The position numbers were made by a program, and so were the translations under genes. Shown here in pieces: positions 33,148-40,142 of a DNA stretch of 46,291 nt; the stretch's first letter is position 1; every line of letters begins with the position of its first letter. The notes beneath the pieces are model-generated. The model did not search any database, was not told the DNA's origin, and saw only the letters and a list, made by a program, of their open reading frames with translations. The DNA lies in assembly GCA_002305615.1 (NCBI GenBank), contig DBPU01000042.1, forward strand, positions 1 through 46,291, read 5' to 3'. The stretch is from Verrucomicrobia bacterium UBA1412. GTDB lineage: Bacteria; Verrucomicrobiota; Verrucomicrobiia; Limisphaerales; UBA1412.

Positions 33148-33531
33148 CTACCAGATATAACAGAGGACTTCGCCTCCGCAGTTGTTTTTACGAGCATCAA
33201 TACCAGTCATAACCCCTTGAGGCGTGGAAAGAATGACAATGCCCAATCCACCCAAGACGCGGGGAATACTTTTGGTACCCACATAGCAGCGGATCCCAGG
33301 CTTACTCACGCGCCGCAACGCCTGAATGACATGCTTGCGGTTCTGATATTTCAGAGTCAGGGTCAGCTTTTTAATTTTCTCTCCCTCTACTGAGTAATCC
33401 AGGATGTAGCCCTCATCCTTGAGGATGCGGGCTATGGCCTCTTTCATTTTGGAGTGAGGAGCAGTTACTGTTTTATGCAAGGCGGAACCCGCATTGCGAA
33501 TCACAGTCAAAAAATCAGCAATAGTATCCAT
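33148..33531 (-). CDS. rpsH: 30S ribosomal protein S8
   Basis: Primary 16S rRNA binder (central domain); in E. coli it also represses the spc operon. 127 residues: DTIADFLTVIRNA at the N-terminus, PHSKMKEAIARILKDEGY, and the C-terminal PRVLGGLGIVILSTPQGVMT with the conserved STPQG/ST-G pattern. 14 bases after rpsN. No anomalies. Confidence 0.97.
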   Translation of the reverse strand: MDTIADFLTVIRNAGSALHKTVTAPHSKMKEAIARILKDEGYILDYSVEGEKIKKLTLTLKYQNRKHVIQALRRVSKPGIRCYVGTKSIPRVLGGLGIVILSTPQGVMTGIDARKNNCGGEVLCYIW

Positions 33532-33545
33532 TATCTATATCGGTT

Positions 33546-33815
33546 TTACCAGCTTGCTTTCGTTACTCCGGGAATAAGACCGTTCCGGGCCATCTCGCGG
33601 AAAGCGAGACGGGAGAGACCAAATTTACGAAGGAATCCATGACGACGACCACTGAGCGTACAGCGGTTTACGAGACGCACAGTGCTGGAGTTGCGGGGCA
33701 ACTTAGAGAGTGCAACGTAATCATGATTGGCCTTCAACTCCGCACGCTTAGCAGCATATTTCGCCACCAGTTCGCGCTTTTTCTTTTCACGTTCGATCCA
33801 AGACTTTTTAGCCAT
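33546..33815 (-). CDS. rpsN: 30S ribosomal protein S14 (zinc-free type)
   Basis: 89 residues, the longer form lacking the CxxC-x12-CxxC zinc motif of the short S14 type. Seen: RNSSTVRLVNRCTLSGRRHG and FLRKFGLSRLAFREMARNG, with the C-terminal PGVTKASW as in almost all S14. In the standard order between rplE and rpsH (5 and 14 base gaps). Confidence 0.97.
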   Translation of the reverse strand: MAKKSWIEREKKKRELVAKYAAKRAELKANHDYVALSKLPRNSSTVRLVNRCTLSGRRHGFLRKFGLSRLAFREMARNGLIPGVTKASW

Positions 33816-33820
33816 AGTAA

Positions 33821-34369
33821 TTATTGTTTCCCGGTAAAAGGCATACCGAGTTTTTTCAGTAGATCAAGAGCTTCCGCGTTTGTTTTCGCGGAAGTCACAA
33901 TTGTGATATCCATCCCTTGGGTTCTTTTAACCTTATCAGCGTCAATTTCCGGGAAGATCACCTGTTGTTCCACTCCGATGGAGTAGTTACCACGGCCATC
34001 AAAGGCTTTGGGTGAGATACCACGGAAGTCGCGAATACGAGGCAACGCTGTTGAGATCAGGCGATCCAGGAATTCGAACATCACTTCACGGCGCAGGGTT
34101 ACATGGCAACCAATTTGCTGTCCTTTACGCAGTTTAAAATTAGCAACGCTTTTGCGTGCTCGGTCGGCTACAGGTTTGCGGCCGGTGATTGCCGTCAGTT
34201 CTTTAATGGCATCATCAACTGCTCCCTTTTCGGTTGAGGTATTCCACCCCATACGAATGACAATTTTTTGCAGCTGAGGAACCTGGTGAACGTTCTCGTA
34301 CTTCCAGGTTTCCACCAGGGAAGGACGAACTGTATCCACATATTTTTGATAGAGTCTGTTAGCTTTCAT
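33821..34369 (-). CDS. rplE: 50S ribosomal protein L5
   Basis: 5S rRNA-binding protein of the central protuberance, contacting P-site tRNA. 182 residues. Motifs: VPQLQKIVIRMGWN (N-terminal third), TGRKPVADRARKSVANFKLRKGQQIGCHVTLR (center, given here in outline), and RDFRGISPKAFDGRGNYSIG followed by GMDITIVTSAKTNAEAL. 8 bases after rplX. Standard. Confidence 0.97.
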   Translation of the reverse strand: MKANRLYQKYVDTVRPSLVETWKYENVHQVPQLQKIVIRMGWNTSTEKGAVDDAIKELTAITGRKPVADRARKSVANFKLRKGQQIGCHVTLRREVMFEFLDRLISTALPRIRDFRGISPKAFDGRGNYSIGVEQQVIFPEIDADKVKRTQGMDITIVTSAKTNAEALDLLKKLGMPFTGKQ

Positions 34370-34377
34370 TTATATCC

Positions 34378-34698
34378 TTACTTTGCAGCCTCTTTTTTCT
34401 TCTGGCGTGCATCATAGAGCTCTACTCTCATGAGGTTAGAAACATGAATAGAACCCTCTCTTTCAATAATGGCACCATTAGGATTAAGCTGAGAGCGGCG
34501 TGTGTGCCTCCTAATCAGGTTCAGACCCTCAACAACAGCGCGTTGTTTATCGCGCATTACAAACAGAACCTTGCCGCGCTGACCACGCAATGCCGGTTTT
34601 CCGTGCTTCTCTTTCCTGCTGCCGGAGATAACCACAACCGTGTCACCTTTCCGGATAGCCTTGAGAGCGCTTTTCTTATCTTTTGCAAACTTTTCCAT
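34378..34698 (-). CDS. rplX: 50S ribosomal protein L24
   Basis: One of the assembly-initiating 50S proteins, at the exit-tunnel side. 106 residues from ATG 34698; a TTG at 34710 in frame overlaps the rplN stop and has no room for a ribosome binding site. The KOW segment AIRKGDTVVVISGSRKEKHGK starts at about residue 14, so there is a short extra Lys-rich N-terminus. GLNLIRRHTRR and IIEREGSIHVSNLMR are typical. 4 bases after the rplN stop. Confidence 0.95.
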   Translation of the reverse strand: MEKFAKDKKSALKAIRKGDTVVVISGSRKEKHGKPALRGQRGKVLFVMRDKQRAVVEGLNLIRRHTRRSQLNPNGAIIEREGSIHVSNLMRVELYDARQKKKEAAK

Positions 34699-34702
34699 AA
34701 CC

Positions 34703-35068
34703 TTAGACAACCTCCGGTGCGAGCGAAATAATCTTCAAAAACTTCTTATCGCGTAATTCACGAGCGACAGGGCCGAAAATACGCGTTCCCCTGGGGTTGT
34801 TATCTTTATCAACAATAACGATAGCGTTGCTGTCAAAACGCACAGAAGATCCATCACTACGATAGATTGCTCTCTTGGTGCGAACTACGACGGCATTAAC
34901 GACATCGCCCTTCTTCACAGTGCCATCCGGACTTGCTTCCTTGACATGGGCCTTAATGACATCACCCACGCGGGCATACTCCTGATTTTTGCCCAGCACG
35001 CCGATAGCTGCCGCTTTACGGGCACCTGTATTATCGGCGACATTTAAAATACTACGAACTAGTAACAT
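34703..35068 (-). CDS. rplN: 50S ribosomal protein L14
   Basis: Interface protein of the 50S, near the factor site and partner of the silencing factor RsfS. 121 residues. Motifs: NVADNTGARKAAAIGVLG, VVVRTKRAIYRSDGSSVRFD, NPRGTRIFGPVARELRDK and KIISLAPEVV at the end. Starts ATG 35068, follows rpsQ by 16 bases. Standard. Confidence 0.98.
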   Translation of the reverse strand: MLLVRSILNVADNTGARKAAAIGVLGKNQEYARVGDVIKAHVKEASPDGTVKKGDVVNAVVVRTKRAIYRSDGSSVRFDSNAIVIVDKDNNPRGTRIFGPVARELRDKKFLKIISLAPEVV

Positions 35069-35084
35069 TTTTCAGTTTCTCCTC

Positions 35085-35357
35085 TTAGATGTTGGCCTGT
35101 TTGACTACATTTACCAAATTCCAGCGCTTAAGCTTGGAAAGGGGCCTGGTTTCTTCGATACAAACCGTATCACCGACCTTGGCCACCTGCTTCTCATCAT
35201 GAGCGTAGAATTTTTTCTTGGTCGTAACAATCTTCCTAAATTCAGGATGTGCGTGGCGACGGGAAACCTCCACTACGATAGTTTTATTCATCTTGTTGGA
35301 GACGACCTTCCCGACTCTTTCCTTGCGGACAGGTTTATTTGTTTCAATATTTTCCAT
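35085..35357 (-). CDS. rpsQ: 30S ribosomal protein S17
   Basis: Primary 16S rRNA-binding protein with an OB fold. 90 residues: RKERVGKVVSNKMNKTIVVEV (about 12-32), RHAHPEFRKIVTTKKKFYAHDE, and VGDTVCIEETRPLSKLKRW. 11 bases after rpmC. Standard. Confidence 0.97.
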   Translation of the reverse strand: MENIETNKPVRKERVGKVVSNKMNKTIVVEVSRRHAHPEFRKIVTTKKKFYAHDEKQVAKVGDTVCIEETRPLSKLKRWNLVNVVKQANI

Positions 35358-35368
35358 ATCTCTTTAAT

Positions 35369-35566
35369 TTAGGCTGATTTTTTGCGCTGTTTGGAGATCT
35401 GCGTCTCGATACGTGCAATATCCCGACGAATGGAACGAATCCGATGCGATTTTTCCAGCTGGCTGCTCACCTTCAACAAACGAAGATTAAAGAGCTCAGC
35501 ACGGAGATCACGGCCTTTTGCGAGAAGTTCCTGGGTAGTAAGATCTTGAATTTCAGATATTTTCAT
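35369..35566 (-). CDS. rpmC: 50S ribosomal protein L29
   Basis: 65-residue helical protein at the exit tunnel, a docking site for SRP and trigger factor. Starts MKISEIQDLTTQELLAKG, with LRAELFNLRLLKVSSQLEKSHRI typical of L29. Between rplP and rpsQ, 8 bases after rplP. No anomalies. Confidence 0.96.
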   Translation of the reverse strand: MKISEIQDLTTQELLAKGRDLRAELFNLRLLKVSSQLEKSHRIRSIRRDIARIETQISKQRKKSA

Positions 35567-35574
35567 ACTTTTCC

Positions 35575-36000
35575 TTATACATTAGCAGCGCGATGACGCC
35601 CAATAAACTTCGTACGAATCGGGAGCTTGCAGGCAGCCAAACGAAACGCTTCACGCGCCTGAGTCTCAGTGATACCTTCCACTTCCATCAGGATATTGGC
35701 CGGACGAATCACAGCCACCCAGGTATCAACGGCACCCTTACCGGTTCCTTGACGAACTTCCAGCGGCTTCTTGGTAACCGGTTTATCCGGGAACACCCTC
35801 AGCCATACTCTTCCATGTCGTTTCATGGCACGCGTAACTGCTACACGTGCAGCTTCCAGCTGGCGGGTATCCATCCAGCAACGTTCCATTGCCATCAAAC
35901 CATAAGTGCCGAACGCGAGATAATTTCCCCGCGAAGCTATACCAGCACGATTACCTCGTTGTTGTTTACGATATTTAACTCTTGAAGGAATTAAAGCCAT
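35575..36000 (-). CDS. rplP: 50S ribosomal protein L16
   Basis: Peptidyl-transferase-centre-proximal protein contacting A-site tRNA. 141 residues. Motifs: MALIPSRVKYRKQQRG, FGTYGLMAMERCWMDTRQLEAARVA, RVFPDKPVTKKPLEVRQGTGKG, and AFRLAACKLPIRTKFI at the C-terminus. The arginine that E. coli hydroxylates is within the conserved RQGTGKG/MGKGKG region; here the loop is QGTGKGAVD. 18 bases after rpsC. Confidence 0.97.
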   Translation of the reverse strand: MALIPSRVKYRKQQRGNRAGIASRGNYLAFGTYGLMAMERCWMDTRQLEAARVAVTRAMKRHGRVWLRVFPDKPVTKKPLEVRQGTGKGAVDTWVAVIRPANILMEVEGITETQAREAFRLAACKLPIRTKFIGRHRAANV

Positions 36001-36018
36001 ATTTGTCCTTCCTGCCTC

Positions 36019-36675
36019 CTATCGGGAGGTCTGCTGGGATATTTGCTTTTTCTCCATTTCACCAGTGCAAACCCAACACTTGACACCGATTTTTCCGTAC
36101 AAGGTTTGCGCCTCAGCGAAACCATAATCTATGTTCGCACGCAGAGTGTGAAGCGGCACCCGGCCCTGATGATAATTCTCAGAGCGGGAAAGCTCCGCAC
36201 CTCCTAAACGTCCCGAACAGCGAATCTTTACTCCCTGAGCACCAGCATCCATCACCACTTGGATGGATCTCTTCATAGCGCGGCGGAAAGACACACGGCG
36301 CTCAAGCTGCAGGGCGATATTCTCAGCAACCAGCTGCGCGTCCATTTCTGGACGTTTGACCTCTTGAATTTCTACATACACTTCCTTACCGGTCATCTTT
36401 GATAATTCTTCTTTCATCTTATCAATTTCTGCGCCTTTACGGCCGATGACCAACCCCGGACGGGCTGTAAAAATAGTCACGCGACAGCGGCTCCCGGCCC
36501 GCTCAATATTAATGCGCGGCACGGAGGCTGATTCCAGTTTTGTTTTAAGAAGCTGCCTGATCTTAGCATCTTCCACAAGGAGCTTGCTAAACTCGCTCTT
36601 AGGGGCGTACCAGCGAGAACGCCAGTCCCTGTTCAAAGAAAGTCTCAGGCCAATTGGATTAGTTTTTTGTCCCAT
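36019..36675 (-). CDS. rpsC: 30S ribosomal protein S3
   Basis: Part of the mRNA entry channel with helicase activity. 218 residues: MGQKTNPIGLRL start, SRWYAPKSEFSKLLVEDAKIR, the KH domain with PGLVIGRKGAEIDKMKEEL (about 73-91), EVKRPEMDAQLVAENIA, and RRAMKRSIQ followed by GVKIRCSGRLGGAELSR. 10 bases after rplV. Standard. Confidence 0.98.
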   Translation of the reverse strand: MGQKTNPIGLRLSLNRDWRSRWYAPKSEFSKLLVEDAKIRQLLKTKLESASVPRINIERAGSRCRVTIFTARPGLVIGRKGAEIDKMKEELSKMTGKEVYVEIQEVKRPEMDAQLVAENIALQLERRVSFRRAMKRSIQVVMDAGAQGVKIRCSGRLGGAELSRSENYHQGRVPLHTLRANIDYGFAEAQTLYGKIGVKCWVCTGEMEKKQISQQTSR

Positions 36676-36685
36676 GTCTAGTCAA

Positions 36686-37021
36686 TTAGTTCATGTCAGA
36701 TAACACGATACGAACGTGGCATCCCCTCTTGAGGATACGTCCCGCCGAACCGCGAGCCTTGGGTGTAAAACGTTTGTATGTGCGAGCAGCACCCGTCACA
36801 GACTCCACAATCCGGAGAGAACCCTCTTCCAGACCAAAATTATTTACCGCATTGGCAACTGCTGACTGTAAGGTTTTAAGTACAGCACGGGCAGATTTAC
36901 GCGGCACGTAGGCTAAAGCTGCTTGAGCGTCCAGAGCCTTCATACCATGAATCTGCCTGGTTACCTCGCGCATCTTTTGCGGAGACATACGAATATTTTT
37001 TGTTATTGCTAAAACTCTCAT
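36686..37021 (-). CDS. rplV: 50S ribosomal protein L22
   Basis: Spans the 50S and lines the exit tunnel. 111 residues. Motifs: IRMSPQKMREVTRQI, ALAYVPRKSARAVLKTLQSAVANA, and the tunnel loop followed by KRFTPKARGSAGRILKRGCHVRIVL. 8 bases after rpsS. Standard. Confidence 0.97.
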   Translation of the reverse strand: MRVLAITKNIRMSPQKMREVTRQIHGMKALDAQAALAYVPRKSARAVLKTLQSAVANAVNNFGLEEGSLRIVESVTGAARTYKRFTPKARGSAGRILKRGCHVRIVLSDMN

Positions 37022-37029
37022 ATTTATCC

Positions 37030-37311
37030 TTATTTAGCCTCCGCTTTTGCAGTATGAGCACCGTGCTTCTTAAAGGTACGAGTCAAAACGAACTCGCCCA
37101 AGCGATGCCCCACCATGTTTTCCGTGACAAATACCGGCAAAAAGAGCTTTCCGTTATGCACATTCAAGGTTAAGCCCACAAAGTCTGGAGTGATCATCGA
37201 ACGACGTGACCAGGTTTTGATCGGCTTCTTTGCAGCACTGGCATTCATTTTTTGTACTTTGTCCATCAAGGACGGGTCTACAAAAGGACCCTTTTTAATT
37301 GAACGTCCCAT
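37030..37311 (-). CDS. rpsS: 30S ribosomal protein S19
   Basis: Head protein that contacts S13 and the 50S. 93 residues: MGRSIKKGPFVDPSLMDKV, IKTWSRRSMITPDFVGLTLNVHNGK, and VTENMVGHRLGEFVLTRTFKKHG, all typical. 7 bases after rplB. Standard. Confidence 0.98.
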   Translation of the reverse strand: MGRSIKKGPFVDPSLMDKVQKMNASAAKKPIKTWSRRSMITPDFVGLTLNVHNGKLFLPVFVTENMVGHRLGEFVLTRTFKKHGAHTAKAEAK

Positions 37312-37318
37312 AACTCAC

Positions 37319-38164
37319 TTATCTCATTTTCATCGCACGTCCATCCCGGCGAGTCACGATGTAACGATTTGAATATTTCACTTTCTTACGAGTCTTAAAG
37401 CCTCTGGTTATAACACCCCAAGGAGTCACGGGGTGACCACCACCGGAAGTCTTGCCTGCACCACCACCCATGGGGTGATCCACAGGGTTCTTTGCAACCG
37501 CTCGACTCAACGGTCTGCGGCCAAACCAGCGAGAACGACCCGCCTTGCCGATAACCACATTCTCATGATCCGTGTTTCCGACTTGTCCGAGCGTCGCATA
37601 GCAGTCTTCTTTCACTTTACGGATTTCTCCCGAAGGAAGACGAATCTGCGCATACCCCTCGGAACGGGACATGAGCGTAGCCATTCCACCTGCAGCACGC
37701 ACGAGCTGCCCACCTTTACCGGGGGTGAACTCAATATTGTGAATTGAGGAACCCATCGGAATATTTTTCAAAGGCAGACTATTGCCCAGATCGGCCGGTG
37801 CCTCAGGACCACTGACAACGCGCGCACCCACCTTTAAGCCGATGGGGGCAATAATATAACGTTTTTCGCCGTCACTGTATTCCAGAAGTGCCAGATAAGC
37901 TGTGCGCAAAGGATCATATTCAATCGCGGCAACACGAGCCTCAACGCCGTATTTATTCCGGCGGAAATCCACCTGACGAACTTTCTGCTTGTGTCCACCA
38001 CCAATGCCGCGTGCTGTCACACGGCCCATGTTATTGCGACCACCCGTTTTTTTACGGATTTTGACCAGATTCTTTTCTGGTTTAGTTTTGGTAATCTCCT
38101 CAAAAGACGCTACCGTCAAATAGCGCAGTGAAGGAGTCAAAGGTCTAAAAGTTTTTACAGACAT
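37319..38164 (-). CDS. rplB: 50S ribosomal protein L2
   Basis: Required for subunit association and peptidyl transfer. 281 residues. Motifs: RKKTGGRNNMGRVTARGIGGGHKQ, the RNA-binding SH3-like domain, and the C-terminal NPVDHPMGGGAGKTSGGGHPVTPWG with the conserved His of VDHPMGG that is important for activity. Ends GFKTRKKVKYSNRYIVTRRDG. 4 bases after rplW. Confidence 0.98.
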   Translation of the reverse strand: MSVKTFRPLTPSLRYLTVASFEEITKTKPEKNLVKIRKKTGGRNNMGRVTARGIGGGHKQKVRQVDFRRNKYGVEARVAAIEYDPLRTAYLALLEYSDGEKRYIIAPIGLKVGARVVSGPEAPADLGNSLPLKNIPMGSSIHNIEFTPGKGGQLVRAAGGMATLMSRSEGYAQIRLPSGEIRKVKEDCYATLGQVGNTDHENVVIGKAGRSRWFGRRPLSRAVAKNPVDHPMGGGAGKTSGGGHPVTPWGVITRGFKTRKKVKYSNRYIVTRRDGRAMKMR

Positions 38165-38168
38165 AGTA

Positions 38169-38447
38169 TTAAGTCAGGCTGATTTTATCGCCTTGTTTCA
38201 ACGTTACGATAGCTTTTTTCCAATCCGATGTCTTCCCGGCACTGGCCGTTCTCTGACGGCGAGTCTTACCGCGAACATTCATGGTATTGACCTTAACCAC
38301 TTTCACCTTGAACAACTCTTCCACGGCTTGGCGGATTTGAATCTTGGTAGCCCGCTTGTCGGCAACCAGAGTGTACTTGTTCAATTCGGATTGAGCAGTC
38401 CCCTTCTCGGTGACACGCACCGTTTTAATAATATCAAAAGAATTCAT
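38169..38447 (-). CDS. rplW: 50S ribosomal protein L23
   Basis: Exit-tunnel protein that binds trigger factor and SRP. 92 residues: TVRVTEKGTAQSELNKYTLVADKRATKIQIRQAVEELFKVKV in outline, then VNTMNVRGKTRRQR and DWKKAIVTLKQGDKISL. 3 bases after rplD. Standard. Confidence 0.97.
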   Translation of the reverse strand: MNSFDIIKTVRVTEKGTAQSELNKYTLVADKRATKIQIRQAVEELFKVKVVKVNTMNVRGKTRRQRTASAGKTSDWKKAIVTLKQGDKISLT

Positions 38448-38450
38448 GCT

Positions 38451-39107
38451 CTATTGGGTGATAATGCGTTTTTCGATGTTTTCCCAGGCTTTCCTGGTTA
38501 CCACAATTTTAGGATGAGCAACCAAGTCAAAGGTATTGACCGTGGCGCTATTCACAATCTTGACTCTCGGCACATTGCGAGAAGCAAGGCGAAAGTTCGT
38601 GTTGATATCATCCTCCATAGAGGCAAGAAAGAGAACTTTACCTTCATCCAGACTCATGTCTTTAAGCATCTGAACAAACTGGCCCGTTTTGGGAGATTGC
38701 ATCTTCAGCTCTTCTACTGCGATCAGGTCACCGGCGGCAACTCGATTGCCCAAAACTTTCTGGAGAGCCAACTGCGAAACCTTGCGATTCACCTTTTTGG
38801 AATAATCGCGAGGCTTGGGGCCGAAAACGACACCGCCGCCCACCCACAGAGGTGAAGCGAACGAACCTGAACGAGCGCGGCCGGTTCCTTTTTGTCTCCA
38901 AGGCTTCTTGCCGGTTCCAGCAACATCGCCCATAGTCTTGGTGCAAGCCGTCCCAGAGCGTCTGGCAGCGCGAATCGCTGTAACAACCTCGTGAGCAGCC
39001 TGGGTTCCAATCATTTTATTGCCAAGCTCTTCAAAACGCTCCAGTTGAGCACTGATTTCGAGCTGACCCTGATTTTTACCCTGTAAATCTTTTACTGTAA
39101 TCTTCAT
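38451..39107 (-). CDS. rplD: 50S ribosomal protein L4
   Basis: Early-assembly protein reaching into the exit tunnel; in E. coli also represses the S10 operon. 218 residues. Tunnel loop GTACTKTMGDVAGTGKKPWRQKGTGRARSGS (about 52-82, in outline), GGGVVFGPKPRDYSKKVNRKV, and the C-terminal SVNTFDLVAHPKIVVT-type end. 10 bases after rplC. Standard. Confidence 0.97.
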   Translation of the reverse strand: MKITVKDLQGKNQGQLEISAQLERFEELGNKMIGTQAAHEVVTAIRAARRSGTACTKTMGDVAGTGKKPWRQKGTGRARSGSFASPLWVGGGVVFGPKPRDYSKKVNRKVSQLALQKVLGNRVAAGDLIAVEELKMQSPKTGQFVQMLKDMSLDEGKVLFLASMEDDINTNFRLASRNVPRVKIVNSATVNTFDLVAHPKIVVTRKAWENIEKRIITQ

Positions 39108-39117
39108 GCTTTAACTC

Positions 39118-39765
39118 CTACTTCTGAACAGTGGTCTTGGGGTTCTTTTTGGATTCACGAATGATTACATAGTCACCTTCGGCGCCAGGCATGCTGCCGC
39201 ACACAAGGAGAACATTGTCTTCGGGGAGAATCCCCACAATTTTTAAATTCTGCACCGTACGACGAACACAGCCCATGTGGCCCGGCATTCTCCTGCCCTT
39301 ATCGACCGTACCGGGGAAGAGGCGGCAGCCAAGTGCGCCAGATCTGCGCTTCCATCCCTTGCTACCGTGTGTTGCAGGAGCACCGTGGAACCTATGACGC
39401 TTCACGACGCCCTCAAAACCGCGACCCTTAGTCATCCCAATGCAATCAACATAATCGCCCTGGGCAAACACATCCACGCTCAAGACATCACCTTGCTTGA
39501 CCTTGAGAGAATAGTCGCGAAATTCACGCAATTTCTTTACGGGCGCAGCATTGTGTTTACGAAAGTGCCCAGCCATCGGCTTGTTGATCCGGATTTCCTT
39601 CTGATCATCAAAACCAAGCTGAACTGCGCTGTAACCATCTTTCTCAACAGTCTTACATTGTACCACTCGATTAGGACCTGCAAGGACTACTGTTACAGGA
39701 ACAGCATTTCCCTCGGTATCGTAAATGCGGGTGTGGCCAAGCTTCTTACCTATTAAACCTACCAT
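39118..39765 (-). CDS. rplC: 50S ribosomal protein L3
   Basis: Assembly-initiating protein with a long arm toward the peptidyl transferase centre. 215 residues. MVGLIGKKLGHTRIYD start, DYVDCIGMTKGRGFEGVVKRHRFHG, GSKGWKRRSGALGCRLFPGTVDKGRRMPGHMG in outline. The usual GSIGQ-type loop reads GSKGWKRRSGALG. 12 bases after rpsJ. Confidence 0.97.
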   Translation of the reverse strand: MVGLIGKKLGHTRIYDTEGNAVPVTVVLAGPNRVVQCKTVEKDGYSAVQLGFDDQKEIRINKPMAGHFRKHNAAPVKKLREFRDYSLKVKQGDVLSVDVFAQGDYVDCIGMTKGRGFEGVVKRHRFHGAPATHGSKGWKRRSGALGCRLFPGTVDKGRRMPGHMGCVRRTVQNLKIVGILPEDNVLLVCGSMPGAEGDYVIIRESKKNPKTTVQK

Positions 39766-39777
39766 ATTCCTTCTACT

Positions 39778-40086
39778 TTATACCTTAACGGTGATATGAA
39801 CACCCGCAGGAAGATTGAGCTTCTTCAATTCGTCCACGGTTTTTGCAGTCGGATCAAGAATGTCCAAAAGGCGCTTATGAGTTCTTTGCTCAAAAGTTTC
39901 TTGGGATTTCTTGTCCGCGTGAGGAGACCTCTGCACGGTATAGCGTTCTACGCGCATCGGCAGAGGGATCGGGCCAGCTACGCGAGCACCAGTGCGCTTG
40001 ACAGTATCCACGATTTCACTCGCGGACTGATCAATGACACGATGATCATAAGCTTTGAGCCTGATTCTAATTCTTTGTCCAGCCAT
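39778..40086 (-). CDS. rpsJ: 30S ribosomal protein S10 (NusE)
   Basis: Head protein of 30S and, as NusE, part of transcription antitermination with NusB. 102 residues: QRIRIRLKAYDHRVIDQSASEIVDT, TGARVAGPIPLP, and YTVQRSPHADKKSQETFEQRTHKRL. 56 bases after fusA, opening the S10 cluster; no separate promoter was recognised between fusA and rpsJ. Confidence 0.97.
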   Translation of the reverse strand: MAGQRIRIRLKAYDHRVIDQSASEIVDTVKRTGARVAGPIPLPMRVERYTVQRSPHADKKSQETFEQRTHKRLLDILDPTAKTVDELKKLNLPAGVHITVKV

Positions 40087-40142
40087 ATTTTTATTTAACT
40101 AACATTTATTCCGAAGGCAGGCAATCTTGCCCGCCAATCGGT